Of a stretch of DNA of 64,000 nucleotides, positions 1 through 8,820 are shown piece after piece; positions within the stretch are counted from its first letter, which is position 1; every line of letters starts with the position of its first letter. The notes beneath the pieces are model-generated. The model made no database searches, was not told the DNA's origin, and was given only the letters and a program-made list of their open reading frames with translations. The stretch comes from Bradyrhizobium arachidis (lineage in GTDB: Bacteria; Pseudomonadota; Alphaproteobacteria; Rhizobiales; Xanthobacteraceae). Location of the stretch: contig NZ_CP030050.1 in NCBI RefSeq assembly GCF_015291705.1, positions 7,626,001 to 7,690,000 of the forward strand, given 5' to 3'. The translations under genes were made by a program, and so were the position numbers.

Positions 1-308
1 TTGCTCGGTCGCTCCCCCCAGGACCTGACCGAAATCAGCGGCGGCAAATCGCGTCTTCCTTGCGAAGCCTTGCCAGACGCAAGCGGTGAACCGGCTGTCC
101 CTGATGACGAAGTCAAGCATTGCAAGACAAGATAAAGTTGGGGGCCGCCAGCTCGTTGCCAGCCGTGCCAGGCGCGGTTCGACAAGCGGGCGATGCGCCT
201 TACATCGGACGAGGAACGTACGGAGCGCAAGCGTCGACGGACAAGAGGCCCGAATCTCGCCCCGGGGGCTCGACCGCTTCGACCGGCCGAGGAAAAGGAG
301 TGGTTCAG

Positions 309-662
309 ATGATGGTGCCAGTGAAAACCGAGGAGTTACCTGCGGGCGTGTTCGTGCTGGAGATCGATGGCCAGCCGATCTTAGCGCTCATGGCTGCCAC
401 GCTTTTCCAGGCCAGAGAACTCGGCCAGGAGCAATGGCTCCTAGAGGACTTGAAGCGAATGACGCTCGGACACAGACCGCTTTGGGATGGGACGTCTCCG
501 ATTAGGGTGCGTCGCGCCGATCCAGCAGAAGAAGTGTATTACGTCGACGCGAAGACGGAGAGAGCTGCGGACGACTCGCCTTTGGTCTATCTGGTTCGGC
601 GCGACGATGAAGCGGATGCAAGTGGAGCCGTCACTCGTGGCACATTTCCGCCCAGTAGATGA
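309..662 (+). CDS. Hypothetical protein, 117 aa
   Basis: I do not recognise the family. The start is placed at the double ATG at 309/312 because an AAAAGGAG ribosome-binding site lies about ten bases upstream; the frame stays open further upstream, but that part has biased, non-protein-like composition. The product is acidic, has no signal peptide or membrane segment, and opens with a beta-rich stretch (residues 4-30, around VFVLEIDGQPIL) followed by an amphipathic helix. It stands alone, followed by about 460 bases without a convincing large gene. Bases 1-308 hold nothing I can assign. Confidence 0.55.
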   Translation: MMVPVKTEELPAGVFVLEIDGQPILALMAATLFQARELGQEQWLLEDLKRMTLGHRPLWDGTSPIRVRRADPAEEVYYVDAKTERAADDSPLVYLVRRDDEADASGAVTRGTFPPSR

Positions 663-896
663 TATCGAGATGGCGTGGGGTCTCGTCGGTCAAGCGACAT
701 TGGGCGCGCCATGACAATGGCTGAGACGTCATCAGTGTGAACAGCAGTCAACTACAGCATCCCAGATGCACCGCCTCGAGATCGAAGATGTGACTTTCGG
801 ACGCGGAGTGGATCGACAGTTCGCAGGACGCGCGTCGCCAGTCGCGGGCTCTGATCTCGCCAGATCATTCCATTGAAGCGCGGCCAGCTTCCCGCT

Positions 897-922
897 GGAA
901 CTGTCCCGGCGTTGGGGCCGTT
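897..922 (+). promoter_or_regulatory. EcfG-type (general stress) promoter motif
   Basis: GGAAC at 897-901 is followed after 17 bases by CGTT at 919-922. This is the full alphaproteobacterial EcfG (RpoE2-type) pattern. It points toward a 33-codon ORF at 986 and the RsbQ-like gene at 1129. The match is seen; the function is inferred. Confidence 0.5.
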
Positions 923-985
923 CGAGATTGCATCAGATGGCTCGAGCGATATCCGGCAGCTGGTCATCTACACGGGTAGGAAATC

Positions 986-1087
986 ATGATGTTCCTGATG
1001 GTTCTGATCTGGGCGACGCAGAACCGAGACGCTGCCCTGGAGCCAAAGCTCGACGAGTGCTCCTGGCCAGGGCCGCATTGCGCTTAG
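986..1087 (+). CDS. Possible small protein, 33 aa
   Basis: The reading frame starts with two adjacent ATGs behind AGGAAATC and ends at TAG 1085-1087. The N-terminus is strongly hydrophobic (MMFLMVLIW) and the C-terminus carries two cysteines, so it could be a tiny membrane or exported peptide. It sits between the EcfG-like promoter at 897 and the RsbQ-like gene at 1129, so it could instead be a leader. The call rests only on position, ribosome-binding site and composition. Confidence 0.3.
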   Translation: MMFLMVLIWATQNRDAALEPKLDECSWPGPHCA

Positions 1088-1128
1088 CAAAGATAGAAAA
1101 CTGCACGATGATGCGTAAGGGAGGCTTT

Positions 1129-1923
1129 ATGGCAAATGTAACCGAACGGAATAACGTTCACGTTCGTGGCGCGGGCGACCGGGCGATGGTCTTCGCCCAC
1201 GGCTTCGGGTGCGATCAGAACATGTGGCGGTTCGTGGCTCCGGCGTTTGAAAGGGACTTCAGGACGGTTCTATTCGACCACGTCGGCGCCGGCGGATCCG
1301 ATCTGTCGGCCTATGACTGGGCCAAGTATTCAACCTTATCCGGTTACGCCGACGACGTGGTCGAAATCGGCGCCGAGCTAGGTTTGAAGGATTGCGTCTT
1401 CGTCGGGCATTCCGTCAGCAGCATGATCGGCGTGCTGGCGGCGCGACAAGCGCCAGGCATGTTCGGCAAGCTCGTGCTCATCGGCCCTTCAGCCCGCTAC
1501 ATCGACGACGAAGGATATGTTGGCGGGTTCAGTGCCGAGCAGATCGGTGAATTGCTCGCGCTTCTCGAATTCAACCACATGGGTTGGTCAACACAGATTG
1601 CGCCGATGATCATGGGCAATCCCGACCGCCCGGAACTCGGTCAGGAGCTCACGAACAGCTTCTGCCGCACGGACCCCGATATTGCCAAAGCGTTCGCCCG
1701 TGTGACTTTCACCTCCGACAACCGCAAGGATCTCGCGGAAGTTTCCGTTCCAGTCCTCGTCCTCCAATGCAAGGAGGACATCATCGCCTCCCAGGAGGTC
1801 GGCGATTTCGTTGCCCGTAGTATCCCCGGCGGTCGAATGATCGTCCTGAACGCGACCGGGCATTGCCCGAACCTCAGTGCGCCCGACGAGGTCATCGCGG
1901 CGATTCGAGCCTTCGTCTCGTGA
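1129..1923 (+). CDS. RsbQ-like alpha/beta hydrolase
   Basis: This 264-aa protein has the alpha/beta hydrolase fold in the RsbQ arrangement: an oxyanion-side FAHGFGCDQNMW near residue 20, the nucleophile elbow GHSVSSMIG near residue 96, and the catalytic His in NATGHCPNLS near the C-terminus. In Bacillus, RsbQ works with the PAS phosphatase RsbP in energy-stress signalling. ATG 1129 is chosen because AAGGGAGGC lies directly upstream and the RsbQ-type N-terminus (NVTERNNV) begins here. The stop overlaps the GTG start of the next gene, a PAS histidine kinase, so the two are translationally coupled. Inference: the hydrolase produces or delivers a small ligand sensed by the partner PAS domain. Confidence 0.85.
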   Translation: MANVTERNNVHVRGAGDRAMVFAHGFGCDQNMWRFVAPAFERDFRTVLFDHVGAGGSDLSAYDWAKYSTLSGYADDVVEIGAELGLKDCVFVGHSVSSMIGVLAARQAPGMFGKLVLIGPSARYIDDEGYVGGFSAEQIGELLALLEFNHMGWSTQIAPMIMGNPDRPELGQELTNSFCRTDPDIAKAFARVTFTSDNRKDLAEVSVPVLVLQCKEDIIASQEVGDFVARSIPGGRMIVLNATGHCPNLSAPDEVIAAIRAFVS

Positions 1924-3041
1924 GCGTCTCCGGTCCAGACTTCGAGGACATGGTCAACAACGCCCCGTGCGGGTACGTCACCCTGCACCCGAACGGCCGC
2001 ATTGAGCATGTCAACCCGACCCTGCTGGCGTGGAGCGGGCACCCGGCAGACCAGATGGTCGGCAAGCGTTTCACCGATTTCCTGACCATGCCAGGCCGCA
2101 TCTACTACGAAACTCATATCGCGCCGCTGCTGCGGATGCAGGGCTTCTTCAACGAATTCGCTATCGACATGGTGACCGCTGCCGGTGAGCCGCTCCACAT
2201 GATCGCCAACGCGAACGAGCGCCGCGATGCGGATGAAAAGCTGCTGCTGATCCGTCTTGCGTTGATCAAGGCGACCGACCGACGGCGCTACGAACAGGAG
2301 CTCCTCGCCGGCCGAGAATTGGCCATTGCTGCCGAAAGGGCGACGCAAGAAGTGCTGCTGCTCGAGCACGAAACCTCCGAACTGCGGGAACAGTTCATCG
2401 CCGTACTTGGTCACGATCTTCGCAATCCTCTCGCCTCCATCAGCGCCGGCGCGAGACTTCTCGGCCGTACCGTGCAGAATGAGAAGGAGCAGCAGATCGT
2501 CGCCATGATGCAGACGACGGTCATGCGCATGGCCTCGATGATCGACAACGTCCTCGACTTTGCACGCGGTCGTCTGGGCGGCGGCATTACCCTGGAATAC
2601 GATGCGAAAGGACCGCTGGAGCCCGACCTTGCCCAGGTGATCGACGAACTGAGGCTGGCTTCGCCCGGTCGCGTCATCGAATTCGAGTTTGCCGTCGACG
2701 GGCCGGTAAACTGCGATCGCATCCGCATCGGCCAGCTCCTTTCCAACCTGCTCGGCAACGCCGTGACGCATGGCACGGCCAACAAGCCCATCACCGTTCA
2801 CGCCGAGACGCGAAATGGATTGTTCGAGCTCTGGGTCGCCAATGCCGGTGAGGCTATTCCGCAAACGGTGATGGACAAGCTGTTCGAACCGTTCTTCCGC
2901 GGCAAGGCCCGTGCGAGCAAGCAAGGGCTTGGACTTGGGCTGTACATCGCCTCGCAGATCGCAAAGGCGCATGGGGGCGCATTGACCGTCGCATCGACAC
3001 CCGCGGAGACCCGCTTTAGTTTCTCAATGCCGCTGGCGTAA
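1920..3041 (+). CDS. PAS-domain sensor histidine kinase
   Basis: This 373-aa cytoplasmic kinase opens with a PAS domain (about residues 8-110, APCGYVTLHPNG onward), followed by a linker helix, a HisKA domain with the phospho-acceptor His in GHDLRNPLASI (near 164), and an HATPase domain with N box LLGNAVTHG (near 280) and G box GLGLGLYIA (near 336). GTG 1920 overlaps the hydrolase stop (GTGA) and is preferred; a longer in-frame start lies inside the upstream gene. No receiver domain or response regulator is adjacent. The pairing resembles RsbQ-RsbP, but with a kinase replacing the phosphatase, so the output partner must lie elsewhere. Confidence 0.85.
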   Translation: MSVSGPDFEDMVNNAPCGYVTLHPNGRIEHVNPTLLAWSGHPADQMVGKRFTDFLTMPGRIYYETHIAPLLRMQGFFNEFAIDMVTAAGEPLHMIANANERRDADEKLLLIRLALIKATDRRRYEQELLAGRELAIAAERATQEVLLLEHETSELREQFIAVLGHDLRNPLASISAGARLLGRTVQNEKEQQIVAMMQTTVMRMASMIDNVLDFARGRLGGGITLEYDAKGPLEPDLAQVIDELRLASPGRVIEFEFAVDGPVNCDRIRIGQLLSNLLGNAVTHGTANKPITVHAETRNGLFELWVANAGEAIPQTVMDKLFEPFFRGKARASKQGLGLGLYIASQIAKAHGGALTVASTPAETRFSFSMPLA

Positions 3042-3108
3042 CATGCATGCTGCAATGGCCGCCTTTCGACGGCGCGGTCCTCAATCTTCTCCCAAGAGCG
3101 ACACCGGA

Positions 3109-4281
3109 CTAGCCTTCGAGGACGTGGCCCAAAGCTCTTAGCGGACGCACGCGATCGCTGACGATCTTGAGGATGGCCAGCATCGGAACAGCCAGGATCG
3201 CGCCAGGCACGCCCCACATCCAGAACCAGAACACCAGCGACAGGATGACCAGCACCGGGTTCAGCGTGAAGCGTCGGGCAAGCAACATGGGCGTCAGGGT
3301 TTCGCCTTCGGCGAGGTGGATGCAGAAGTAGAGGGCCGGCGGCAGCAAGGCCCACCACAAGCTGTCGAAGCTCAACATTCCGGCCAGCAGGAAGATGACG
3401 GTGCCTAACAGTGGGCCCAGAATTGGAACGTAGTTGAGCAGGAAGGCCTTGGCTCCCCACAACAGCGGGTCTCCAAGCCCGCAGAAATACATCGCAACCG
3501 CCGTTGCAATTCCCACTGCAGCATTCATGGCGGTGATTGTAAGCAGATAGGCAGATATGTCCGCTTCGATGTGCTGGGAGATGTCCACCGCCTGCCTCTT
3601 GTCGCGAAAACTTGGGAGGACCTCGACGATACGTCGCAGAAAAACGTCGCCTGCGACCAGGAGAAAGTAGAGCACCAGAACCGTGGTAAAAAGGCCGTCG
3701 ATGACAGCCCGCGTTCCAGCGAAGAGCGCGCCGGTCAGGCCGAGATCGCTGCGGACCGAAACGATGGCTCCTTTCTTCTCGGGAGCGTCGGCGACGTGCT
3801 CGGCCTGCTGGATGACTTTCTGCAGCGCTTCGATCGGGCGCTTTAGAACGACCAAGTGAGTTTCGAGGCGAGGCAGGCCCTCCGGCAATTTCTCCGCCCA
3901 GGTCGCGGCAGGTAGCGACAAGGCTGCCACAAACCCCACGAGCGCTCCCACCACCACCAGGATCGCCAAGAGCGCTCCGATGGCACGGGGGAGACCTATA
4001 CGCTCGAGCAGATGCACGACGGGGTGCAGAATGAGCTGCAGCACGAAGGCGAGCACCACGGGCAATATGATCGAGCTTGCCACATGCATGGCTGCCAGCA
4101 CGGCCAGTGTTAGCAGACTATCGAGAAAGAACGTCTGCGGGCTGGACGGCAGCGGCATTTCGATATCGTCGGCCGCCTGCGGTGGCGAGGCAGCCGGTTC
4201 CGGTACGCCGACATTCTGCCCCGGGGACCAGGGGGGCTCATGCGGCAACTTTGACAGCGAGACCACGACGCTTTTCTCCAT
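3109..4281 (-). CDS. AI-2E family (PerM-like) membrane permease
   Basis: A 390-aa polytopic membrane protein. A hydrophilic, proline-rich N-terminal tail of about 40 residues is followed by membrane segments near 50-75 and 90-125 (LLAILVVVGALVGFV), a soluble loop containing EKLPEGLPRL typical of the AI-2E exporter family, and a cluster of C-terminal segments (FLLNYVPILGPLLG, VILSLVFWFWMWGVPGAILAVP). Family members export varied substrates, so the substrate is unknown. ATG 4281 is used; a TTG lies three codons upstream. An EcfG-like motif lies at 4432-4457. It is convergent with the upstream kinase. Confidence 0.85.
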   Translation of the reverse strand: MEKSVVVSLSKLPHEPPWSPGQNVGVPEPAASPPQAADDIEMPLPSSPQTFFLDSLLTLAVLAAMHVASSIILPVVLAFVLQLILHPVVHLLERIGLPRAIGALLAILVVVGALVGFVAALSLPAATWAEKLPEGLPRLETHLVVLKRPIEALQKVIQQAEHVADAPEKKGAIVSVRSDLGLTGALFAGTRAVIDGLFTTVLVLYFLLVAGDVFLRRIVEVLPSFRDKRQAVDISQHIEADISAYLLTITAMNAAVGIATAVAMYFCGLGDPLLWGAKAFLLNYVPILGPLLGTVIFLLAGMLSFDSLWWALLPPALYFCIHLAEGETLTPMLLARRFTLNPVLVILSLVFWFWMWGVPGAILAVPMLAILKIVSDRVRPLRALGHVLEG

Positions 4282-4431
4282 CCCGATCAAGGGGCCTGCC
4301 CCAACCCGCTGAGTCAGCTTCGCACCGGTCGGAAGGGCGCGATGCGGCTGCAGGAGCCTCTAGCCGGATAAGCAGTCGGTCCGGCTGGACGGTTCGGCCG
4401 CGGCGGGCCTCTTCGCCAACTGAAGAATGAG

Positions 4432-4457
4432 AACACGTGGCCCCGCCGGAGCGTTCC
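4432..4457 (-). promoter_or_regulatory. EcfG-type promoter motif, minus strand
   Basis: On the minus strand GGAAC (4457-4453) is followed after 18 bases by GTT (4434-4432). It lies about 150 bases upstream of the AI-2E family gene and overlaps the end of the neighbouring hydrolase gene. Bases 4291-4431 show nothing else. Confidence 0.4.
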
Positions 4458-5494
4458 TAGGCGCTCGCGAACCGGTGCGGTGCATTCCCGCCAATGTCGG
4501 TCGCAGCAGCGGCTTCATCGATGGCCGCCATCAACCGAGCCGTGGCAGACTGTTGGATCATGTGCCCTGCCCCAGCGACGCGGTGCAGCTTGCTGTGAGC
4601 GATTTCGCCGTGAAGTCTGACCGATTGCTTGTTGATATCGATGAGGCGATCCTCATCGCCGGCGATGATGATGGTGGGCATCTTGAGTTGATCGTAGCTC
4701 TTCGACGACTCGAATGCAGCGGGGATCATCAACGTTGCCTCCGCCGCGCTGGCACGCATCTGTGACGGTCGCAACGCCAGCTCCTTGGGGAAGCCGACGA
4801 ACTTGTCAGGGACTGGCCGCGGACCGAACATCTTTCGCAACATGGAAGGCCGCAAGAGGCGGCTGACGATCGGCGAGATCGTGTGACTGATCGCATCGCC
4901 CATCCCGGGTATCGAAGACATCGAAGATGCCGCCGAGTCAGCACGAACGGTTGGAAAATAGTAGCCTGATGCGAGCACCAAAGCTTCGACAAATGACGGA
5001 TGTCTTGTCGCCAGCGCAAGAGCGACCGCCGCACCCCATGAATGTCCAAGCACGATCGCCCGCTGAACGCTCAGCCGATCAAGCGCCTTTCTGAACAGAT
5101 CGGCCTGGGCTTCCGGGGTCCATATCACGTTCCGCGGCCGCGAGCTGTGTCCGAATCCGGGGCGGTCGAATACGATCACCCGAAACCGGTTGGCCGCCAG
5201 GTCGATCAAGCCGCTGGATTCAAAATCCTGGATCATGCTGCCGTTGCCGTGCAGGAGCACAAGCGGACGGCCGTTGCCGCGTTCCACGTAGTGCAGTCGG
5301 ACGCCATCGATCTCCAAGAACTGCCCGCGAGGCGGGTTATCGCGTTCCGCTTTCTTGGCGACTCGCCCATTTACGATCGCCATGGCCCCGAGGAGGGAAG
5401 CCGCCCCGGCAAATGCCATAAGCGCAGGATGTCGCCGCAAGGCAGCGGTGTAGTCGGACTGGAGCGAGAGGGAGCGTGTTCGCGGGAGTGCCAT
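4457..5494 (-). CDS. Membrane-anchored alpha/beta hydrolase
   Basis: 345 aa. A hydrophobic segment near residues 22-42 (PALMAFAGAASLLGAMAIVNG) probably anchors the N-terminus. The hydrolase core follows, with LVLLHGNGSM (oxyanion side), RPGFGHSSRP, the nucleophile elbow GHSWGAAVALALA, a late Asp in IAGDEDRLID, and the catalytic His in VAGAGHMIQQ. The fold resembles haloalkane dehalogenase or epoxide hydrolase relatives, but the substrate cannot be read from sequence. ATG 5494 is chosen because TGAGG lies about eight bases upstream. An EcfG-like promoter sits 66-91 bases upstream, so stress induction is likely. Confidence 0.85.
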   Translation of the reverse strand: MALPRTRSLSLQSDYTAALRRHPALMAFAGAASLLGAMAIVNGRVAKKAERDNPPRGQFLEIDGVRLHYVERGNGRPLVLLHGNGSMIQDFESSGLIDLAANRFRVIVFDRPGFGHSSRPRNVIWTPEAQADLFRKALDRLSVQRAIVLGHSWGAAVALALATRHPSFVEALVLASGYYFPTVRADSAASSMSSIPGMGDAISHTISPIVSRLLRPSMLRKMFGPRPVPDKFVGFPKELALRPSQMRASAAEATLMIPAAFESSKSYDQLKMPTIIIAGDEDRLIDINKQSVRLHGEIAHSKLHRVAGAGHMIQQSATARLMAAIDEAAAATDIGGNAPHRFASA

Positions 5495-5559
5495 GTGCAG
5501 TACCTCAGATGGTCTGCACGATGACTCAGGCAAATTGAGAAATGTTGCAGCTCATCCTC

Positions 5560-5585
5560 AACCATCGCCGCCGAATCTTCGTTCC
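5560..5585 (-). promoter_or_regulatory. EcfG-type promoter motif, minus strand
   Basis: GGAAC (5585-5581, minus strand) and GTT (5562-5560) are separated by 18 bases. The motif faces the alpha/beta hydrolase starting at 5494, with a predicted leader of about 60 bases. It forms a divergent pair with the motif at 5675. Confidence 0.5.
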
Positions 5586-5674
5586 AAACGTTACTTGGAG
5601 CGCATCGTTGTCGCTCTCGCCGGTTCAAGATTACTCTTACTGATCAGCCCAGCTGAAGGCAATAATGATGGCGT

Positions 5675-5699
5675 GGAACATGTCGACGTTGGTCTTGTT
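5675..5699 (+). promoter_or_regulatory. EcfG-type promoter motif
   Basis: GGAAC at 5675-5679 and GTT at 5697-5699 are separated by 17 bases, pointing toward the small gene at 5737. If used, transcription would begin near 5706, which excludes the longer upstream in-frame start for that gene. Confidence 0.5.
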
Positions 5700-5736
5700 C
5701 AACATTGTTACTCTTGCCGAGAAAGCGACTGGATCA

Positions 5737-5901
5737 ATGGCAAACAACAAAATCCCCAATGAGAAGCAGCCCGGCGAAAATCCGGAAGGTAAGTACCATT
5801 ACAATCCGGGAAACATGGCTGGAAAAAAGCCCGGAGACGCGGAGCAGACTGACGAAAATCGGGACACCCCGGCTCGGCACAAAGAAAAGCCCGCCGGATA
5901 G
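5737..5901 (+). CDS. Small hydrophilic protein, 54 aa
   Basis: The product is very hydrophilic and rich in Lys, Glu, Pro, Asn and Gly (NEKQPGENPEGKYHYNPGNM), with no hydrophobic core; it is probably disordered, like many small stress proteins. ATG 5737 is chosen over an upstream in-frame ATG because the EcfG-like promoter at 5675 places the transcript start between them. Nothing convincing is visible between this gene and 6206. Confidence 0.5.
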   Translation: MANNKIPNEKQPGENPEGKYHYNPGNMAGKKPGDAEQTDENRDTPARHKEKPAG

Positions 5902-6205
5902 GCCCGGCACCGCTCGCGACTTTGCCTTCGTCGGACGCGGAAGGAATCTGAAAGACCAATTGAGTCAGCCTTCCGAGAATCGGCTCATCGCAAGACGCGC
6001 GTCCGACGATGAGCCATCCCGGGTGGATGGCGCAAGCTGAGGGGTCAGTATCGCGCCACAGACCAATATGACAATCTCACGATGAGAGAGTCGTTCCTGT
6101 CAGATTGTCCGCCTCTGCCTCGGTTAGGGAAGAACTCAGCTGCTGGGCCTGATGCCGCGATAGGATCTATGGCTGGTGTGCTGTCGCTTTTAAGGAGCTA
6201 TTCAT

Positions 6206-6430
6206 ATGAAAATGCCTGTTCACTCAATTGAAGAGCCCGAGCCGAGAGCACCACGTGCTGACAGACTGCCGACGGAGGGATTCGTGATCATCGTCGACGG
6301 GCATTTCAAGCCGATGCTTGATACTGCGGAAGCTGCCGAGTCGTCGGGTCGCGCACTTAAGTCGACTTACCCGATGCTCAAGATCGAAATCTATGACGCC
6401 GTGACAAAGGCCCGAACCTTATTGGGCTGA
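6206..6430 (+). CDS. Small conserved-looking protein, 74 aa
   Basis: An AAGGAG ribosome-binding site lies eight bases before ATG 6206. The first 25 residues are charged and Pro-rich; the rest is compact alpha/beta (FVIIVDGHFKPMLDTAEAAE, then LKIEIYDAVTKARTLL). There is no signal peptide or membrane segment. I do not recognise a named family. It stands alone, with no visible operon partner. Confidence 0.6.
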   Translation: MKMPVHSIEEPEPRAPRADRLPTEGFVIIVDGHFKPMLDTAEAAESSGRALKSTYPMLKIEIYDAVTKARTLLG

Positions 6431-6649
6431 GAATCAACTCTCCCCGATAAGTGTCTTCGCTGCGCGCGAGCTCGGCGGTTAGAGACATGCAGGAGGAGGT
6501 ACAGTCGGCTCAAACAGCCGCTGCATCTTTCGGACGATCTGACCGCCAAACGCCGCGCAACGAGCCGTTGCCCGGCATCACGGTTCAGACAAAACAGTTG
6601 GCCGCGCCAACTGGAACTGGAGCCATTGTCCGGCGCCCTCTCCGGTTGA

Positions 6650-6886
6650 TCAGCTCAATACGAGCTTGACCTGCCCGCCCTCAACGGCCCCCGCCGCGAG
6701 AGCGTCGCGCGCCATCTTTTCGATGGCCGGCCAATTTGAGAGAAGGTACTTCTGCGCCTGCGCTTTCGTTGGGTAAGCGGTTTGCAAAACGCAGGTCTGA
6801 CGCGCGTTTCCATTCGCGATCTGGAAGGATACTTGTTGGGGTCCTTCCTGAACCTCTCGCTCGGTGGGCTCGGGAAACTTGCGCAT
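6650..6886 (-). CDS. Hypothetical protein, 78 aa
   Basis: GGAG lies five bases before ATG 6886. The product begins with a charged segment and then has a small alpha/beta core (QVSFQIANGNARQTCVLQTA, then AQKYLLSNWPAIEKMARDAL). It has one cysteine and no export signal. The family is unknown to me. The 458 bases between it and the cold-shock gene hold only that gene's terminator. Confidence 0.6.
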   Translation of the reverse strand: MRKFPEPTEREVQEGPQQVSFQIANGNARQTCVLQTAYPTKAQAQKYLLSNWPAIEKMARDALAAGAVEGGQVKLVLS

Positions 6887-7242
6887 CTTGCTCCTTCACT
6901 GGTTGTCGAAAGACTTCGCTCGCATGGACTGAACGCCACGTTACGATGACTGTCCAAGCCTAATCGACGCAAGCCGCTGCCCGTGGCCCTCACGTCTTAC
7001 GACGGGCCTTGGTCCCAAGTCAGTTACGGACGTATTACGAACCGCATCTGTCAGCATTTGACGGAGTTCAGCCTTCGTCTTGTGCGGTTGCCGCGCGCTG
7101 GATTTTTGCCATTTGGTCATTCATCTCATATGGGGACGCCGGCAAAAGATGCCACTTTTTCGTTCAAGCTGGATTCCGACGGCGACGAGCGGCGTAGGGA
7201 AACCGGCTGCGCGCACATTGCGAAGCGCCATCTTCCTTGCGT

Positions 7243-7283
7243 TCTAAAAAACAAACCCGCAGCCGTTAAACCGGTCGCGGGTT
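7243..7283 (-). terminator. Rho-independent terminator of the cold-shock gene
   Basis: On the minus strand a stem AACCCGC/GCGGGTT (7283-7254) is followed by GTTTTTTAG. It lies about 60 bases past the stop of the cold-shock gene. Confidence 0.7.
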
Positions 7284-7344
7284 GCGAAGCCAGAGGCCCT
7301 GCCAGTACATCCGTGGTCAAAGCAGCATGGCATCCTATGCACGC

Positions 7345-7554
7345 TTACGCGACGCGCAGATTCTCTGCTGCGGACTTGCCGGTCCGGCGGTCAGCAACGA
7401 CGTCGAAGGACACCTTTTGTCCTTCATCGAGACCGCTCATGCCGGCGCGTTCAACCGCGCTGATATGAACGAAGACGTCTTGGCTTCCTTGGTCTGGTTG
7501 AATGAAGCCGAAGCCTTTTTGGCCGTTAAACCACTTCACAGTTCCCGTATTCAT
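7345..7554 (-). CDS. cspA: CspA-family cold-shock protein
   Basis: 69 aa, a single cold-shock domain with both RNA-binding motifs intact: KGFGFIQPD (RNP1) and [10 protein letters not shown] (RNP2), after the standard [10 protein letters not shown] start. Such proteins bind single-stranded nucleic acid and melt RNA structure. The gene stands alone with its own terminator at 7243-7283. Bases 7555-8070 hold no gene I can support. The symbol is generic; alphaproteobacteria have several paralogs. Confidence 0.95.
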   Translation of the reverse strand: MNTGTVKWFNGQKGFGFIQPDQGSQDVFVHISAVERAGMSGLDEGQKVSFDVVADRRTGKSAAENLRVA

Positions 7555-8073
7555 GGGTGATCTTCCTTTGGGATAGATGTTCGGAGCCGCGCTCGAGCGC
7601 GCAGCAAGCTAAGCGAGATCTGGAGGGAGGTCGTCAGTCAGGCGCGCTTTAAGCGGCAAGGCCAAGTCGTTCGGCCGAAACTCGATAATTACCAAATGGC
7701 TATTGCTTGTTCGTTCCGCAAGTGGCCGTGGTGAGGGAAAGCCCGTGTTACTGCAAACACAAGGGGAGCTGGCAGTGGCCCCTTACGGGTCAAGCACACG
7801 CGCTGTCCGCCGATCTGCTGACAGCCGGACTCTCGAAGGGAACAAAGGGTGAGAAGGCGGTTTGAATCTGGCGGCAGAACCAGGAGACTGGGAGCCGCGA
7901 AGAAAAGCCGTTCGGTGTAACGCCCGGCGGCTTTTGTTTGATGGGCATCTCTCGATGCCTGTGACGTGTCGTCCCCCGACGCAAGCAAGGGCACCGAGTT
8001 GAGAGCACCTCACTGGGTTCTGCATGTCCAAGCGACCTCGCCGCACTTTTCCTCTGTGCGCAACCAGGACGGA

Positions 8074-8098
8074 GGAACACTCCGCCCCCAGTCGGTTT
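8074..8098 (+). promoter_or_regulatory. EcfG-like promoter motif
   Basis: GGAAC at 8074-8078 is followed by GTTT at 8095-8098, giving TT at N17 or N18. It lies about 60 bases upstream of the membrane protein starting at 8160. This is a weaker match than 897 or 20153. Confidence 0.35.
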
Positions 8099-8159
8099 GG
8101 CTCCCCAAGCAGCATTGTTGTGATGCGGTGCTTTAACACTCGCGCGAATCGGAATTGGC

Positions 8160-8498
8160 ATGGCTTCCGTCATATTGGGGCTGAACAGATACTTCGCATT
8201 GATCGAGCGTCGAGTGCCCACGAAAGTGGGGACTTTCATTCGCTGGCTGCGAGAGCCATCCAAATTCTGGATCCGTGTCATTGTCGCGGGGATATTAATT
8301 CTCGGGGGCATCTTCAGCTTCTTGCCCCTCTTCGGCCTCTGGATGCTCCCCCTTGGACTTCTTCTTATCGCGCAGGACATGCCGATCCTGCAAAAACCTC
8401 TCCTTGCCGTGTTGCGTTGGATCGAGATGAAATGGAAGCGGCTCAGGCGACGTTTCAGAACGAGGCCGCGGCCAATTGTGGCGAAGCAACCGGAATGA
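8160..8498 (+). CDS. Small membrane protein (PGPGW-like)
   Basis: 112 aa with a basic N-terminal tail, two closely spaced membrane segments (about residues 37-56 and 58-72, FLPLFGLWMLPLGLLLIAQD) and a very basic C-terminal tail (KWKRLRRRFRTRPRP). The layout and the glycine/proline turn between helices resemble small PGPGW-type transmembrane proteins; function is not known. The following small gene is on the same strand 76 bases on and may be cotranscribed. Confidence 0.65.
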   Translation: MASVILGLNRYFALIERRVPTKVGTFIRWLREPSKFWIRVIVAGILILGGIFSFLPLFGLWMLPLGLLLIAQDMPILQKPLLAVLRWIEMKWKRLRRRFRTRPRPIVAKQPE

Positions 8499-8574
8499 CG
8501 CGACCGCTCCGCCCGCGGCTCTCCGTATTTGGAACGTTGTGGTTAAGCCGGGCTTGGTCCGGCAGGAGGTCATC

Positions 8575-8718
8575 ATGACCAAGACATCAGACCACGGCAT
8601 CATGCGCGTCCGCGGAGAAGATCAGCCGGCAGACAAGGAGCGGGCGCAACTGGCTCAAAAGATTGAGCTCGGCCATACACCGCCCGTGATCAAGGAAGAG
8701 GCGAACGACCGGGACTGA
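8575..8718 (+). CDS. Small hydrophilic protein, 47 aa
   Basis: An AGGAGG ribosome-binding site lies six bases upstream of ATG 8575, which sets the start. The peptide is charged, lacks any hydrophobic segment, and ends KEEANDRD. It follows the small membrane protein on the same strand. No family recognised. Confidence 0.5.
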   Translation: MTKTSDHGIMRVRGEDQPADKERAQLAQKIELGHTPPVIKEEANDRD

Positions 8719-8820
8719 ACGCAATGATCGTGAGCCGGCGCGCGGGGCCTGCCAGCAGGATCCGCGCGCAACATCATGCTGCTTTCTGATGCTGCTCGAA
8801 CGCAGCGACCTCCCGTTCCT

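Noticed and set aside
3109..4281. Quorum-sensing (autoinducer-2) export role
   Set aside because: The AI-2E family name does not establish the substrate; many members transport other compounds.
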